DNA from: Diphasiastrum complanatum
Taxonomy: Eukaryota; Streptophyta; Lycopodiopsida; Lycopodiales; Lycopodiaceae
DNA: 64,000 nt
Reading direction: 5' to 3'
NCBI GenBank assembly: GCA_029204225.1
Contig: CM055097.1
Location: 61,724,640-61,788,639 of the forward strand
Below the pieces are notes generated by a model, which had not been told where the DNA came from, did no database searches, and saw only the letters and a list, made by a program, of their open reading frames with translations. Shown one piece after another: positions 34,439 through 44,499 of the stretch. Position 1 is the stretch's first letter, and the number at the start of each line of letters is the position of its first letter. Position numbers and translations under genes: made by a program.

Positions 34439-34745
34439 ACATATGATCTAGATCCAACAAGAACTCATCAATGCTTGATCTTAAATTTCCACAAAGGTTA
34501 GTGAAAACAATGTCACCAATGTCACCATCATAAATCAAAAGATAGATTCCAAACTTTCCATCCAACATGAAGTAGAGTAGGTGAATATGAGTATCAAACC
34601 TAATAGATCCAGCCTTCTTGAGTCCATAACAAACCTCAATAAGCTCACCAATGAAATCTCCCTTGTCTTGAAGAAATTGCCTCTCGATTTGCTCCATGTA
34701 GTCTTCTCCAACCAACCTTTTGCCATCTCGATCATGAGTGATCAA
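34413..34745 (-). CDS. Unrecognised ORF of copia K, upstream part (copy 2)
   Basis: 110 residues matching 19007-19417: THDRDGKRLVGEDYMEQIERQFLQ, FDTHIHLLYFMLDGKFGIYLLIYDG, SSIDEFLLDLDHMFEREYFQR. It contains a few residues (SSIDEFLLD) that copy 1 lacks, and ends abruptly compared with copy 1 (which continues KSEDIHIFEIF). No domain recognised. Confidence 0.45.
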   Translation of the reverse strand: MITHDRDGKRLVGEDYMEQIERQFLQDKGDFIGELIEVCYGLKKAGSIRFDTHIHLLYFMLDGKFGIYLLIYDGDIGDIVFTNLCGNLRSSIDEFLLDLDHMFEREYFQR

Positions 34746-34748
34746 TTC

Positions 34749-35600
34749 CTAATCATAGAGTCTTTTGAGTTGATGAAGAGATGTAAGATCCATGCCTTGG
34801 ATCTTCCCAAGAACCAATCTTCCATTGCTCTTTCCTTCATAAGACTCCCTCTTAATGATTGCATCATAAGAAGTAGAAACCTCAAAAACATTAGAAGCCA
34901 TTAAAAAAATGATTAGTATCTTCAACATAAGGATAATTGAAGTACTCTCTTTTTCAAACAAGAACTTCTACTCAATGTTTTAGGTAATGACTCATATAAT
35001 AATGATTCTTCCTCACTATCATTCACAATGACATCATTCAAAGTACATCCTACTTTGAACTCTTCACATACTTCTCTTCTTCTTGACTTGTGACTATCTC
35101 CCTCACCAAGTCTCTTGATAGAACCATTTGATCTACTCTCTTTATGAAGACACGTGACTCTACTTGCTGAAAAAATGACTTTCTTGGAATCATAACAAAA
35201 GAATGTAGAAGAACCACCTCCTTCATGCATGCACCTAGCAACGACTTTTGACATATGATCAAAGAAATCATTAACAACAATCTTTTCCAAGGAAGAACCT
35301 TCACCTCCATTGATGAAGTTAGCTCTTTCCTTACCTTTTGCATGCTTGCACTTGCCATGAAGAACCATTGAAACACCATCATTATCCTCAAGACTAGCCA
35401 AGTTAGCACAAAGATGAACATCTCCAAGAAGCATATTAGATCTTGACCTAGATCTGGCATAAGGAAGCTTGTTAGACTTTGCATAAGATCCACCAATCTT
35501 ATTGATGCTAAAAGGTAACTTTGGAAAGTTGAGACCAACCTCCTTTTCCATTCCATCCTTTTTGTTAGCCATAACAAAAGCATCAAGCTTTGCCCCTAGC
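34749..35600 (-). pseudogene. Unrecognised middle region of copia K (copy 2)
   Basis: Continues the element after protease: 34922-35644 reads KLDAFVMANKKDGMEK, NMLLGDVHLCANLASLEDNDGVSMVLHGKCKH, GSSLEKIVVNDFFDHM, DSEEESLLYESLPKTLSRSSC, then 34749-34961 MASNVFEVSTSYDAIIKRES in another frame. In an ordinary copia element the HHCC finger and DDE integrase would be here; neither is visible. The matching plus-strand stretch at 11870-12560 confirms that this is the family's normal content, not a local accident. Confidence 0.6.
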
Positions 35601-36794
35601 AACCAAGATTTCTTCCTTTGTAATGAAACAAGCATCACCACCAAAATTTACCATGTATCCTTTCTCTATCATTTGACCAACACTTAGCAAATTCTTTGAA
35701 AGTGGAGGACCATCAAGTCTTGCTTTCCTATTAGTAGAGAGACAAATAGGAATTGAACCAATACCTTCAATCACACACTGATCACCATTGGCCATGCAAA
35801 TTGCTTTCTTGGCTCCATCATAAGTGATCAAAGAAGTAAAATACTCCTTGTGACTAGTCGTGTGTGAACTAGCTCCACTATCAATCCACCATGAATCTTT
35901 GTCATCTTCACTTGATATTGGACTTGAAGAACTCATCAAAAGAGAATCACCACCACCTAGATCCTCATCATTAGTAGTAAATTTGATTTGCTTGCATTCT
36001 TCATCTCTTTGCTTCTTCAAACATTCATTAGAAAAATGCCCTTTGATTCCACAATAAAAGCATTTTAACTTAGACTTATCTTTCTTTTTGCTAAAAGAAG
36101 AAGTCTCACCTTGATCTTGCCCTTTAGACCACTTGCCTTTACCTTTGCCCTTGAACTTGCCTTTGATGAACATAGCCTCCTCTTCATATTGAGATGTCGA
36201 TGTAGATCCACCTCCTCTTGATTGAAGCCTATACTCCTCATTCACCAAGTTCTCTTGCAAATTCACAATACTTGGCAAAGTCTTTTGAATAGCAAAACTT
36301 TGAGCAAGATTAGCATGATCATCCAACAAGCCATTAAGTATAACATGAACAAGTTCTACCTCCTTAATGCTTTCATCAATACATGCTAACTCGTCATTGA
36401 ATGCTTTAACCCTCAAAAAAAAAGCATGAGTACTCTCTTCCTTCTTTTGCAAACTTTGAAAGATTTGCCTCCTAAGAGTAAGCACTCTTGATGTAGACTT
36501 GGATTCATAAAGCTTCTTCAAAGCTTCCCAAGCCTCCAAAGATGATGTGCACTTACCAACTTCCTTGAAAAGTTCATTGGTAACATTCATCTTAATCATG
36601 TGTAGAGCTTTTTTTGCTCTCTTGTCATACCTCACTTGATCTTGAGGTGCTTGAGGTCTCTCGTCCACACCTGCAACAATCTCCATCAACTCATTCATCT
36701 CCAATAAGGACTCCATCCTCACCTTCCAAGTAGAATAGTTGATTGAGGTAAGCCTATCATTGCTCTCCAACATAAATCCACCACTCGTAGCCAT
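35583..36794 (-). CDS. Ty1-copia gag-protease polyprotein of element K
   Basis: A single open frame of 403 residues. Residues ~13-45 resemble DUF4219 (RLTSINYSTWKVRMESLL), ~55-190 the UBN2-type gag domain (WEALKKLYESKS, LRRQIFQSLQ, ILNGLLDDHANL), Lys/Gly-rich 210-245, and a perfect CCHC knuckle CFYCGIKGHFSNEC at 245-258. The protease box WWIDSGASSH is at 302-311, followed by a gag_pre-integrase-like part (LSKNLLSVGQMIEKGYMV). Gag would build virus-like particles in the cytoplasm; the protease would cleave the polyprotein. The start ATG at 36794 lies 600 bp inside the PBS and has a normal gag N-terminus (MATSGG). Gag may still be functional; no integrase or RT follows. Confidence 0.9.
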   Translation of the reverse strand: MATSGGFMLESNDRLTSINYSTWKVRMESLLEMNELMEIVAGVDERPQAPQDQVRYDKRAKKALHMIKMNVTNELFKEVGKCTSSLEAWEALKKLYESKSTSRVLTLRRQIFQSLQKKEESTHAFFLRVKAFNDELACIDESIKEVELVHVILNGLLDDHANLAQSFAIQKTLPSIVNLQENLVNEEYRLQSRGGGSTSTSQYEEEAMFIKGKFKGKGKGKWSKGQDQGETSSFSKKKDKSKLKCFYCGIKGHFSNECLKKQRDEECKQIKFTTNDEDLGGGDSLLMSSSSPISSEDDKDSWWIDSGASSHTTSHKEYFTSLITYDGAKKAICMANGDQCVIEGIGSIPICLSTNRKARLDGPPLSKNLLSVGQMIEKGYMVNFGGDACFITKEEILVARGKA

Positions 36795-37380
36795 GTTGAA
36801 GTGACCTGATCTTCTCTTTCAACCTGTTCCAATGCACAAAGCACTCTCTTGAATGTCAAAAAATGAACTCAAGAAGATATCACAAAGATATGGAACCTCT
36901 CAAATCTCTTCTAGCACTTCTAACTAGAAAATCAACACATAGAATAGTGAAATCTTGATCAACCTATGATCTATCCTCAATATAATGATTCTTGCCACTT
37001 CCTAAGATTGAAACACACTCAAATGAAGTTCAGAATCCTCACAAACTAGAAATCCAATCAAAATTAGGGTTTTGACAAAATCACAAAAAAATGAATATCT
37101 CAAATTCTACATGCAATTTCTAGAAGCTTGATATATCCTCTTGTAGATCCAATGAGACCTTCCTAATGCACCAAAAATCATCTAATTCCAGTAAACTAAG
37201 TGTGAAATCGGAATTGATCAAGTTCATAACCCTATATTGAGTTTTGACCTACAAAAGGTCAATTCTACACATGCAAAAATGCTGATTTTTGAGTAGAAAT
37301 CAATCTAGCATGCTCTAGCATTGGTAACTCCTCCAAATCCTTGCTAAATATGGCTAATCCTTTCATAACCTGAAACACAA
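36795..37380 (-). other. 5' leader of copia K
   Basis: Non-coding stretch between the PBS and the gag start, without recognised domains. Would hold packaging signals. Confidence 0.65.
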
Positions 37381-37394
37381 GAGATCTGATACCA
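37381..37394 (-). promoter_or_regulatory. Primer-binding site of copia K
   Basis: TGGTATCAGATCTC on the minus strand directly after the LTR end CACA: complementary to the 3' end of initiator tRNA-Met over the first nine or ten bases. Confidence 0.85.
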
Positions 37395-37494
37395 TGTGAA
37401 GGATTTTAGACCATTCAATATCCAATCCATGTCCCTGATCTTTGGTTACAATAAGGAGCAAACCAACAATCCTGCCAATGTAGAAAAAACAGCA
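37395..37494 (-). mobile_element. Truncated 5' LTR of copia K, copy 2
   Basis: Matches the first ~100 bp (plus-strand order) of the 3' LTR at 32637 up to ...GAAAAAACAGCA, then stops. The remaining ~550 bp of the 5' LTR, with its promoter, are missing, so this copy could not drive its own transcription. Confidence 0.85.
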
Positions 37495-37505
37495 CATGGG
37501 TTAAC

Positions 37506-37619
37506 TACATGCAAGAAATGCATCTTGGTTTCCAAGGGGGGCTTGAACCTTGGGCTAAAGAAACTTTGGATGCCAAGCTAGGCAACAAAGCCAACTCTTG
37601 GACTTACATGCAAGAAATG
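37506..37619 (-). mobile_element. Short tRNA-like retroposon with 15-bp TSD
   Basis: An 84-bp insert (37521-37604) is flanked by perfect 15-bp direct repeats TACATGCAAGAAATG (37506-37520 and 37605-37619). Read on the minus strand it has a box-A-like TTGGCTTTGTTGCC, a box-B-like GGTTCAAGCC and a 3' hairpin CTTGG-AAA-CCAAG, and no poly(A). It aligns with 31256-31308. SINE-like but far shorter than typical plant SINEs. Confidence 0.8.
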
Positions 37620-37639
37620 ACACTTGCCTTGCTTAAACA

Positions 37640-38340
37640 TTTTTGTCCTTGTCGTGATTTCCTGAACTACATTGCTCCCTACTAGAAGTTAAAGGTAATA
37701 TCACCTAGTATTTGTAACCACTCAACACCAAGTATCATGTTGATATGTCCCATATCAACCACATATGAACTAGTTTTCAACTCATAGTTACCCATTTGAA
37801 TCTTGGATTCCATCATGATTTTGTCATAAGTAATAAAAAAAATCCAACAATATAGTCACAAAATATATTTGGAGTCTTCACAATTGATAAGTTAGAAGTC
37901 CTAACTAAATGACTACTGAAGAAATTTTGAGTGCCCCCACTAAAATACAAGCTTTCCTTCCATTAATTTTTGCTCAAACATGAAGGTTCTAGAAGAATGA
38001 GAACCATTAAGTGCATTTAAGAAAATGAACATAAGTGATGCATTCACGTCCTTCCTATTAGCACTTTAATGTCACCTCCCATTTTAACCTTTTGGCTCTT
38101 GAGTGTCAAACGATTCACATTGATGTTCTTGCAGCATTTGGAAAGCATCCTCGTTCAATAGATTTTTATTCTCCTCTCTTGGTTGACTTCTTTCACTAGA
38201 ATTCCCTGTCATGGATTATCAAACTTCTTTCTTACAACATTTGCACATTGTCCAATGGTCTTTGTCATATTTCTCTTTAAATCTGTAGCAAAGTCCCATT
38301 GCTTGTAATTTTCTCACCTAGTCATCCGACAACCTTTGAA
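37640..38340 (-). pseudogene. Ty3-gypsy gag zinc knuckle and protease fragment
   Basis: Minus-strand reading, across frameshifts, gives GLCYRFKEKYDKDHWTMCKCCKK-like knuckle remnants near 38230-38300 and the protease part SYVVDMGHINMILGVEWLQILGDITFN near 37690-37770, in the order gag then protease. The DMILGVxWL motif is typical of chromovirus-like retropepsins. Non-functional. It may be part of the same element family as the integrase at 31740. Confidence 0.65.
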
Positions 38341-38449
38341 TTGATTTCGGCTGACGTCGTGCCTTTACCAACAACCATAGCATCGGACTTATCACGAACT
38401 TTGATTGTCGAATATTGCACAATGTTGGTACTCTTGTTGGGATTATTTC

Positions 38450-39335
38450 TATAGAACAACTGATCAAATAGATCTTGATTCCACCAACAAAACGCACAGT
38501 TTACTTAACAAAGGACGAGAAAGAAACAAACGCGAACTTGAAACTTTTCTATTCGTGACCAACTCGAAAATATTCGTGAAGGATTTGCGAAACAGTGTCT
38601 TGTGGAAGCTTGTGGCTTTCTTGTTCAAGCTCGAAAGATTCGCGAACAGAATCTTGTCACGAAATTTTTATGTTTCTTGTTCAAGGCTCAGATGTCGCGA
38701 AACTATCTCGAATAGTTCACGAAATATTCTAGCTTCCTTCAAGCTCAAGAATTGTCATCTGTCGCGAACCATTCGCGAATGACAAAAATGTCGCGAAGAG
38801 ACAAGTGTCGCAAACAATTTGCGAAACACGAAGTTGAATCAAAGACTGTCGCAAAATATTCACGAACAGAATTTATTCGACCCTGAGAAACCGAAACATT
38901 GTTGAATATGAACCGTCAAAACGATTCGATTCTGTTACAGAAGGAAAAAGGCCAAAGGACTTATCCTGTAACAATATAAATACATGTGCACTTATAGTAA
39001 TAACATACTCTCATATTCAAGCTCAGACTTAAACTAGATTGACTTATTTACTTATGCACTTGCGCACTTACATACTCTTTGTAAAGGGGTACCACAAGGC
39101 AGCAAGCAAAATGTATATTGATTCAGACTCATAATTATAAAATTCTTTTTCTGATCAAAGTTGCAGTCGTTTATTTGATTATCTAATTGTCTATCACATT
39201 CGCGGGGTAAGGGAGATAGAAGAATGCGAACGGAGAAGAGAGCAGGAATATTGCAGAACAGCTTTCTCATTCTAATCAGTTGCTAAATGCAAAAACAGTC
39301 TAATAGACAGCTTATGCTAAATGTAATCACAGCTT
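38450..39335 (+). mobile_element. Copia A LTR, copy 1
   Basis: Starts TATAGAACAACTGATC, matching TGTAGAACAACTAATC at 44500 and the minus-strand LTR at 55803. Shared throughout: multiple TCGCGAA sites, AACAATATAAATACATGTGCAC (TATA-like), and GATTCAGACTCATAATTATAAAATTC. The final part (after about 39195) diverges from the other copies. No polypurine tract precedes it, so it is probably the 5' LTR of the element whose 3' end is at 43918-45457. Confidence 0.8.
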
Positions 39336-39349
39336 TAAGTGTTCTAATT

Positions 39350-40557
39350 GCCCAACAGGATCTTAAAAATTAATTCATACTCTAAAACAAGAGTACAGTC
39401 CACCGAAGAGATTAGAGATGGTTTGTATGTGGTACTACTGAAATCAGATTTAACGTGAAGTATAGTTCTGAAATAAATGGAAGAGCAGTATGATAATGTG
39501 AGTTCCTCAGGCGTCAAAGACAGCCATCGTCTGATCAAAAATTGAGGAGTCGTAGATGTCCATGTTCTTATTAGAGTAAGTAAACAAACGCGATCAAACA
39601 GCAATGAAAGTGCATTCAATCACAACAAGCATTCATCTACGTTGTACACATATAAAAGCAAGTTGCTGCTATATTACACTGAAGCACAATACAAAATAGC
39701 AATTACAACAAAAAATGATGGCGGCGTAATTGGGATGCTCAAATAATGTGTCTCATGGACGGAGCAACCACTAATCTGTGTTTGGACGATCTATATAGAT
39801 TTCATCCATGTATTAATTACATTGAATGTTTGTCACCTAATTAGGAAAGCCGTTGTACTTGGAAGTATATGGCTTTTGTGACAACTCTACACAGTATATA
39901 TGGTCAATAATTTAGCATCATTGACGCGGACGAGGACGTCGCAAATTCTCTCACTTCGCACTTTATGTGAAGTGGTTTTCTCTCACTTCTCAAATTTCGA
40001 GAAGTGACTGGGAACGTTCCTCATTCAAAATAGACGACCTTCGGCATTTTATCTCTCTTCAAGATTTTGCAAAAAAGTCGAAGGTGTTAAAAATAGTTAA
40101 ACTTTTGAACTGCACAAGTTTAAACTTTTGAACTATGCAAGTGTCGCATTTTGGGAAAATGCAAAAAAGCCGAAGCTGTTGAAACTGTCACGACATTTTT
40201 GCAGACTGTCGTGAAAGTAATGTATTTCTGCAAACTTGTTTTGAATGCTAATTTCGTGGAAGTCTTGAAGATGGCCAAGTCTTCAATGACTTCAAATTAT
40301 TGAACTAAACATTCGAACTTGAAATTATGACAGGATTGGTTACCCTTTGCTGGAGATCAGCCGAAAGCTCATTGTAGACGTTCTTCAAACAAACTGGCTA
40401 TCTAAGTTTGTGATTCCTGCAAGTATCAGATGAGCAGACGTAGAACCAAAGCTGGTTTCACCTAACCCTAGATCAATGATCAATAAACATGCGAGAAAAA
40501 TCATGAAATAGAGATTAGTCATTCACAAGGAGAAAACTGTGGGCTTAATTTCCAACA
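39350..40557 (-). mobile_element. 3' LTR of copia B
   Basis: On the minus strand starts TGTTGGAAATTAAGCCC at 40557, right after a polypurine tract. A TATA-like TTGCTTTTATATGTG lies near 39655. The exact end near 39350 is not fixed. About 1.2 kb. Confidence 0.65.
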
Positions 40558-40571
40558 TTCCCGCTTAAGGT
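40558..40571 (-). promoter_or_regulatory. Polypurine tract of copia B
   Basis: ACCTTAAGCGGGAA on the minus strand, immediately before TGTTGG at 40557. A weak, short tract. Confidence 0.55.
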
Positions 40572-40599
40572 CATGGTTGGTGCCTTGGTATCTTCGTCA

Positions 40600-41123
40600 G
40601 GTTCAGCTTGTTGAAGAATTCCTAGGAAACGCTTTGGTAAAGATGTTTGTGACCATTTCTGTTGTGGAGTAGTATTGAAGGATCACTTGTCCTGAGAAAA
40701 CTTTCTCCCAAATGAAATGATATTGGATTTCTATGTGCCTGGATTTGCCATGAAATCTGGGATTCAGTGACAGTGAAATATAGCTCAAGTTCTCATGCAA
40801 AATGGTGGTAGCATTAAACTGAGTGTGATGTAAGTCGTGAAGTAATAATCTGATCCATATAGCCTCTTTTGGAGCTTGACATGCTGCGATGTACTCTACC
40901 TCTGAAAAAATGCAACTGATTTCTGCTTCCTTGAGTTCCACAAAATCGGTCCCCCTGCCAGATAGAAACAAAACCCAAAGGTAGATTTTCTGGTAGAGAC
41001 TGCTCCTCCCCAACATGAGTCGGAGTAGCCTCGTAGGACGACTGGGTTGATAGCATTTTCATCATAACATAAAATGTGGTCTAAACTTCCTTGAATATAT
41101 CTCATCACTCTATTTGATGTTTT
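40600..41123 (-). pseudogene. Copia B RNase H
   Basis: Minus-strand frames read MMRYIQGSLDHILCYDEN, GYSDSCWGGAVSTRKSTFGFCF (first catalytic Asp), SRKQKSVAFF, then after a frameshift EAEYIAACQAPKEAIWIRLLLHDL (catalytic Glu; shifted) and NPRFHGKSRHIEIQYHFIWEKV, TNIFTKAFP. Typical copia RNase H followed by the PPT and 3' LTR. At least one frameshift near 40910. Confidence 0.85.
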
Positions 41124-41891
41124 TTAATAAGAGATCCTAGGATTAGACATGAATTGACTTAACGTGCTAACAGTATATGCTAAATCTAGTCTAGTACACA
41201 GCATTGCATACATTAGAGATCTGATTAGTGAATGATATGGGTACTTCGCTAAGTCGAGTACTTCACTATCAGTCTCAGCACAAGAAGGTTTAGTCAATAC
41301 TATACTTGGATCCATTGGGGTATCAATTGGTTTGCAATTAGACATATGAAACTTTTCTAAAATGCCTTTTAGATATGTCTGCTGGCTAAGATAGATCTTC
41401 TTCTGAAGTCTATCTCTAGTAATGTGAATTCCTAGCAAAGAATGAAGAGCTCCTAAATCAGGCATGTCAAACTCCTTTGACAGATCACTCTTAGTAGTGT
41501 GCAGAAGAGAAGTGTCATTGGACAAAATAAATGCATCATCTACGTAAAGAGCTATGTGAACTGAATTGGTGCCTATATGCTTTGAATAAATATTACAATT
41601 AGCTGAATTGTTTGCAGATCCTAATTGAATGAGATAAGAGTTGATTCTCTTGACCCATGCTCTTGCGACCTGTTTCAGATTGTAGATTGCTTTGTGCAGC
41701 TTGCACACTTTGTGCTCTTGGCCTTTGACTTCGAATCCTTTCGGTTGAGAGGTGTACAACTCCTCTTCGACATTGTCATTGAGAAATGCTATCTTGACAT
41801 CCATTTGGTGCATTTCGAGATCTTCTGCGACTGCTAACACAATCAGAGTCCTGATTGACAACATCTTGCTGAAAAATTCTTGATAATCCAC
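41124..41891 (-). CDS. Copia B reverse transcriptase
   Basis: 255-residue uninterrupted frame with the RT motifs in order: MHQMDVKIAFLNDNVEEELY (catalytic Asp near residue 31), PKGF, VCKLHKAIYNLKQVARAW, ALYVDDAFILSN (YVDD at residues 116-119), FDMPDLGALHSLLGI, SQQTYLKGILEKFHM, PYHSLIRSLMYAML and LAYTVSTLSQFMSNP. The frame starts part-way into RT; the N-terminal piece lies just upstream (41892-42110) in other frames. It resembles the better-preserved part of an otherwise broken pol. Confidence 0.9.
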   Translation of the reverse strand: MDYQEFFSKMLSIRTLIVLAVAEDLEMHQMDVKIAFLNDNVEEELYTSQPKGFEVKGQEHKVCKLHKAIYNLKQVARAWVKRINSYLIQLGSANNSANCNIYSKHIGTNSVHIALYVDDAFILSNDTSLLHTTKSDLSKEFDMPDLGALHSLLGIHITRDRLQKKIYLSQQTYLKGILEKFHMSNCKPIDTPMDPSIVLTKPSCAETDSEVLDLAKYPYHSLIRSLMYAMLCTRLDLAYTVSTLSQFMSNPRISY

Positions 41892-42430
41892 TCATTGGAC
41901 TTGAGTGAATCCTTTAGCCACCAGTCGTGCTTTTCATTTTGCAATGGAACCATCAGAGTTGATCTTCTTCTTGAAAATCCACCTGTAGTCGATAACTCTC
42001 TTGTGAGTGGGGAAGTCGACCAGTGTCCAGATCTGATTCATCAAAAGTGAGTTATACTCGCTTTCCATAGTTTCTTGCCACTTCACAGCATCCTTGGAGT
42101 TTATTGCTTCGGCTAGGCTCTCTAGTTATTTTGATGAAGTCCAGAATGATTGAGGTGCATACCTCTCAGGAACTGTCCGAGTCCGTGAGGATCTGGGGAC
42201 GTTGGGTTGACCAGGATGCGATGATGCTTCTTTTTTAATTTCTTCAGATCTGCTTGAGCTAGCTTGGTCTGTTTGATGACAGGTATTGTCGGATGTTCGA
42301 CTTCTGTAGATGTAGCTGCAGGTTTTGTAGAAGGAACATCAACGTTGGAAGAATCCATGCTATGTAAAATAGGATGAAGTGACATAGCATTGTTTATCGA
42401 TGGTTGTTTAAAATCATAGTATGTATGTTC
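41892..42430 (-). pseudogene. Copia B RT N-terminus and linker
   Basis: Includes KARLVAKGF-like RT start near 41905-41930 (minus strand, shifted) and VDYRWIFKKKINSDG, then a linker (42122-42385: NVDVPSTKPAATSTEVEHP). A stop and frameshifts separate it from its neighbours. Confidence 0.65.
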
Positions 42431-43260
42431 TCAAAATATTACATCCCTAGAGACAAATACTACATTGGTGGATGGATCATAAACTTTATAAGCTATATGT
42501 TCATCAGGATAGCCAATGAAAGTACATTTATTTGTCCTATGATCCAGCTTCTTCCTAAGCTGTTTAGGAATGTGAACAAAATATATACAACCAAATATTT
42601 TTAAATGGTTGACACTAGGCTTGTGCCCATGCCAAAATTCATGAGGAGTCTTGTTGTTGACGGCTTTGGTGCTGGATCTGTTCTGCACGTAATGGGCTGT
42701 GGCATTAGCTTCTGCCCAGAACTTCGCAGGTAGGTGTGCTTGATGTAGCATGGATCTGGCTGAGTTGAGAAAAATTTGATTCTTCTTTTCTACAATCCCG
42801 TTCTATTGAGGTGAATAGGAAGTGGTGAATTGTCTTCTAATACCATGTTCAGCCATATAGTCAGACATCTCGTTAGAGATGTATTCGCCGCCACCATCAA
42901 TTCGGAGTGCCTTCACTTTCCTAGATGTTTGTGTCTCAGCCATCGCCTTGAATCTCTCAAAGGCTTCAGATTTGTGCTTAATGAACATGACTGTAGACCA
43001 TATAGAGTAACCATCTATGAAAGTGATAAAATAGGTTGCATCTCCTAATGACGGAGTTGGCATTGGACCACAGAGATCACTATATAAAGATCTAATACAT
43101 GCTTTGTTTTGATGGAATGCGATTTTGGAAACTTGCTATTAGAGTGCTTCCCATAGAGGCATGATTCACAAAAGAAAGATTTGATATCTAATGAAGACGG
43201 GAAATTCAAACCATCAACTAAATTATTACAACGCATATAAGAAAGTGATATTGTATTCAC
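42431..43260 (-). pseudogene. Copia B integrase
   Basis: Minus strand: CESCLYGKHSNSKFPKS (zinc-finger end), SDLCGPMPTPSLGDATYFITFIDGYS (first Asp; frameshift near 43060), ALRIDGGGEYISNEMSDYMAEHG (second Asp), NGIVEKKN (Glu; a stop just before it), ARSMLHQAHLPAKFWAEANATAHYVQN, PHEFWHGHKPSVNHLKIFGC, FIGYPDEHIAYKVYDP. The catalytic residues survive, but frameshifts and a stop split the ORF. Confidence 0.88.
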
Positions 43261-43449
43261 GTGTCCAAATCGACTATGCCACAGACAGCACTATCGTTTA
43301 CATTTTCATTAGAGATACTAGCTAATGCAACTGAATTAGAGAGTGCGTAAAGATTTTCGTCCCTAGTGCATGTAGTCAGAGTAGTATCTTCCTCGAGTAT
43401 TGTACACTACTCAGATGAGAAAGTAACAGTGTAGCCCTCATCAATTATC

Positions 43450-43911
43450 TTAGCTTAACAAGTTCTTTGACAACTGAGGAACATGAAGGACGTTAGGAAC
43501 ATACATGGACAGATCGTTGTTGAAGCTGATTTTCACTGCTCCTTTGTCTTCCACGCGTATGGTGCTAGAATCTCTGAGATAGATAAATTGGTCTCTGCTG
43601 GAAGCTGTGTACTCCGTAAAGCATTCTTTGCGAGAGGTCATGTGTTGGGTAGCGCCACTGTTCAAGTGCCAACTATCACAATCTTTGCTATTGTTGTAAG
43701 CCATTAACAAATGTGTATCTAACTCCTTGAATTCCGTCATGTTGGAGGAGTCTAGCTGCTGGTGCTGTTGTTGCTTCTTTGCCTCATTGTAGATCTTGAT
43801 GCGACACTCCTTGATGTCATGATTAGCTCTTTTGCAATATCTGCAGAAAATCTTCTTGCGTGATCTATCATGCTCACCTTGAGTGTGAGGCTTCTGTTGT
43901 TGCTGCTGCAA
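43450..43911 (-). CDS. Copia B gag end and protease
   Basis: 153 residues: Gln-rich start, CCHC knuckle CRYCKRANHDIKEC near residues 23-36, Gln/Lys linker, then LNSGATQHMTSRKECF near residue 83, where the protease box DSGAT has Asn for the catalytic Asp, so the protease should be inactive. The end VPNVLHVPQLSKNLLS leads into the integrase zinc finger (43045-43260). The gag N-terminus and the 5' LTR are missing: at about 43915 the sequence switches to copia A in the opposite orientation. Confidence 0.85.
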   Translation of the reverse strand: MQQQQQKPHTQGEHDRSRKKIFCRYCKRANHDIKECRIKIYNEAKKQQQHQQLDSSNMTEFKELDTHLLMAYNNSKDCDSWHLNSGATQHMTSRKECFTEYTASSRDQFIYLRDSSTIRVEDKGAVKISFNNDLSMYVPNVLHVPQLSKNLLS

Positions 43912-43917
43912 TCATAA

Positions 43918-44491
43918 CCTAGGATTATTGCATTGGAAGTTGGCAAAGAGAGTACTACAATATCTCCAGGAAATGAAAGACTATGGACTGTGTTATTTGA
44001 AGGAAGCTGGATTTCACATTGAATCTTACAGTGACGCAAGCTGGGCATCCATGAGGGATGATAGCAAAAGTATTTCAAGAGGTTGTACTCTAGCATCTGG
44101 CGCAGCCATACTCTGGATAAGCAAGAAGCAAACAACAGTAGCTCAATCTTCCTGTGAAGCAGAATATGTAGCAGCAGCCAAGATGGCAAACGAGCTGATC
44201 TGGATTAAACAGATGTTGGAAGAATTTGATGAATCTATTTATGATCCCTATTTTTTGCTAACGGATAACACTTTAGCAATCTATCTTACGAATGATCCTG
44301 TATTTCACTCAAAAACGAAGCACATAGCTATCAAATATCATGTGATTTGGGACTTAGTCGAGAAGAAGATACTGAAGACAGTCTTCATACCCATAGAGGA
44401 AATGACAGCTGACATCTTTACAAAGCCACTAAGTAAGGCTTTGTTCAAGAAGCAGCGAAGAAGACTGGGGTTAATCCAACTGCCACTTTGA
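43918..44491 (+). CDS. Copia A RNase H and pol end
   Basis: 187-residue open frame from 43928: KRVLQYLQEMKDYGLCY, SYSDASWASMRDDSKSISRG (first Asp), SSCEAEYVAAAKMANELIWIKQML (catalytic Glu), LTDNTLAIYLTNDPVFHSKTKHIAIKYHVIWD (second Asp), DIFTKPLSKALF, ending 8 bp before the LTR. Good match to the minus-strand RNase H at 55804-56200. Uninterrupted but lacks RT and integrase, which are replaced by copia B. Confidence 0.9.
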
Positions 44492-44499
44492 GAGGGAGA
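44491..44499 (+). promoter_or_regulatory. Polypurine tract of copia A
   Basis: AGAGGGAGA immediately before the LTR start TGTAGAAC. The same tract is at 55804-55813 on the minus strand. Confidence 0.8.

Noticed and set aside
39344-39619. 91-residue minus-strand ORF
   Set aside because: Within the copia B LTR; no domain.
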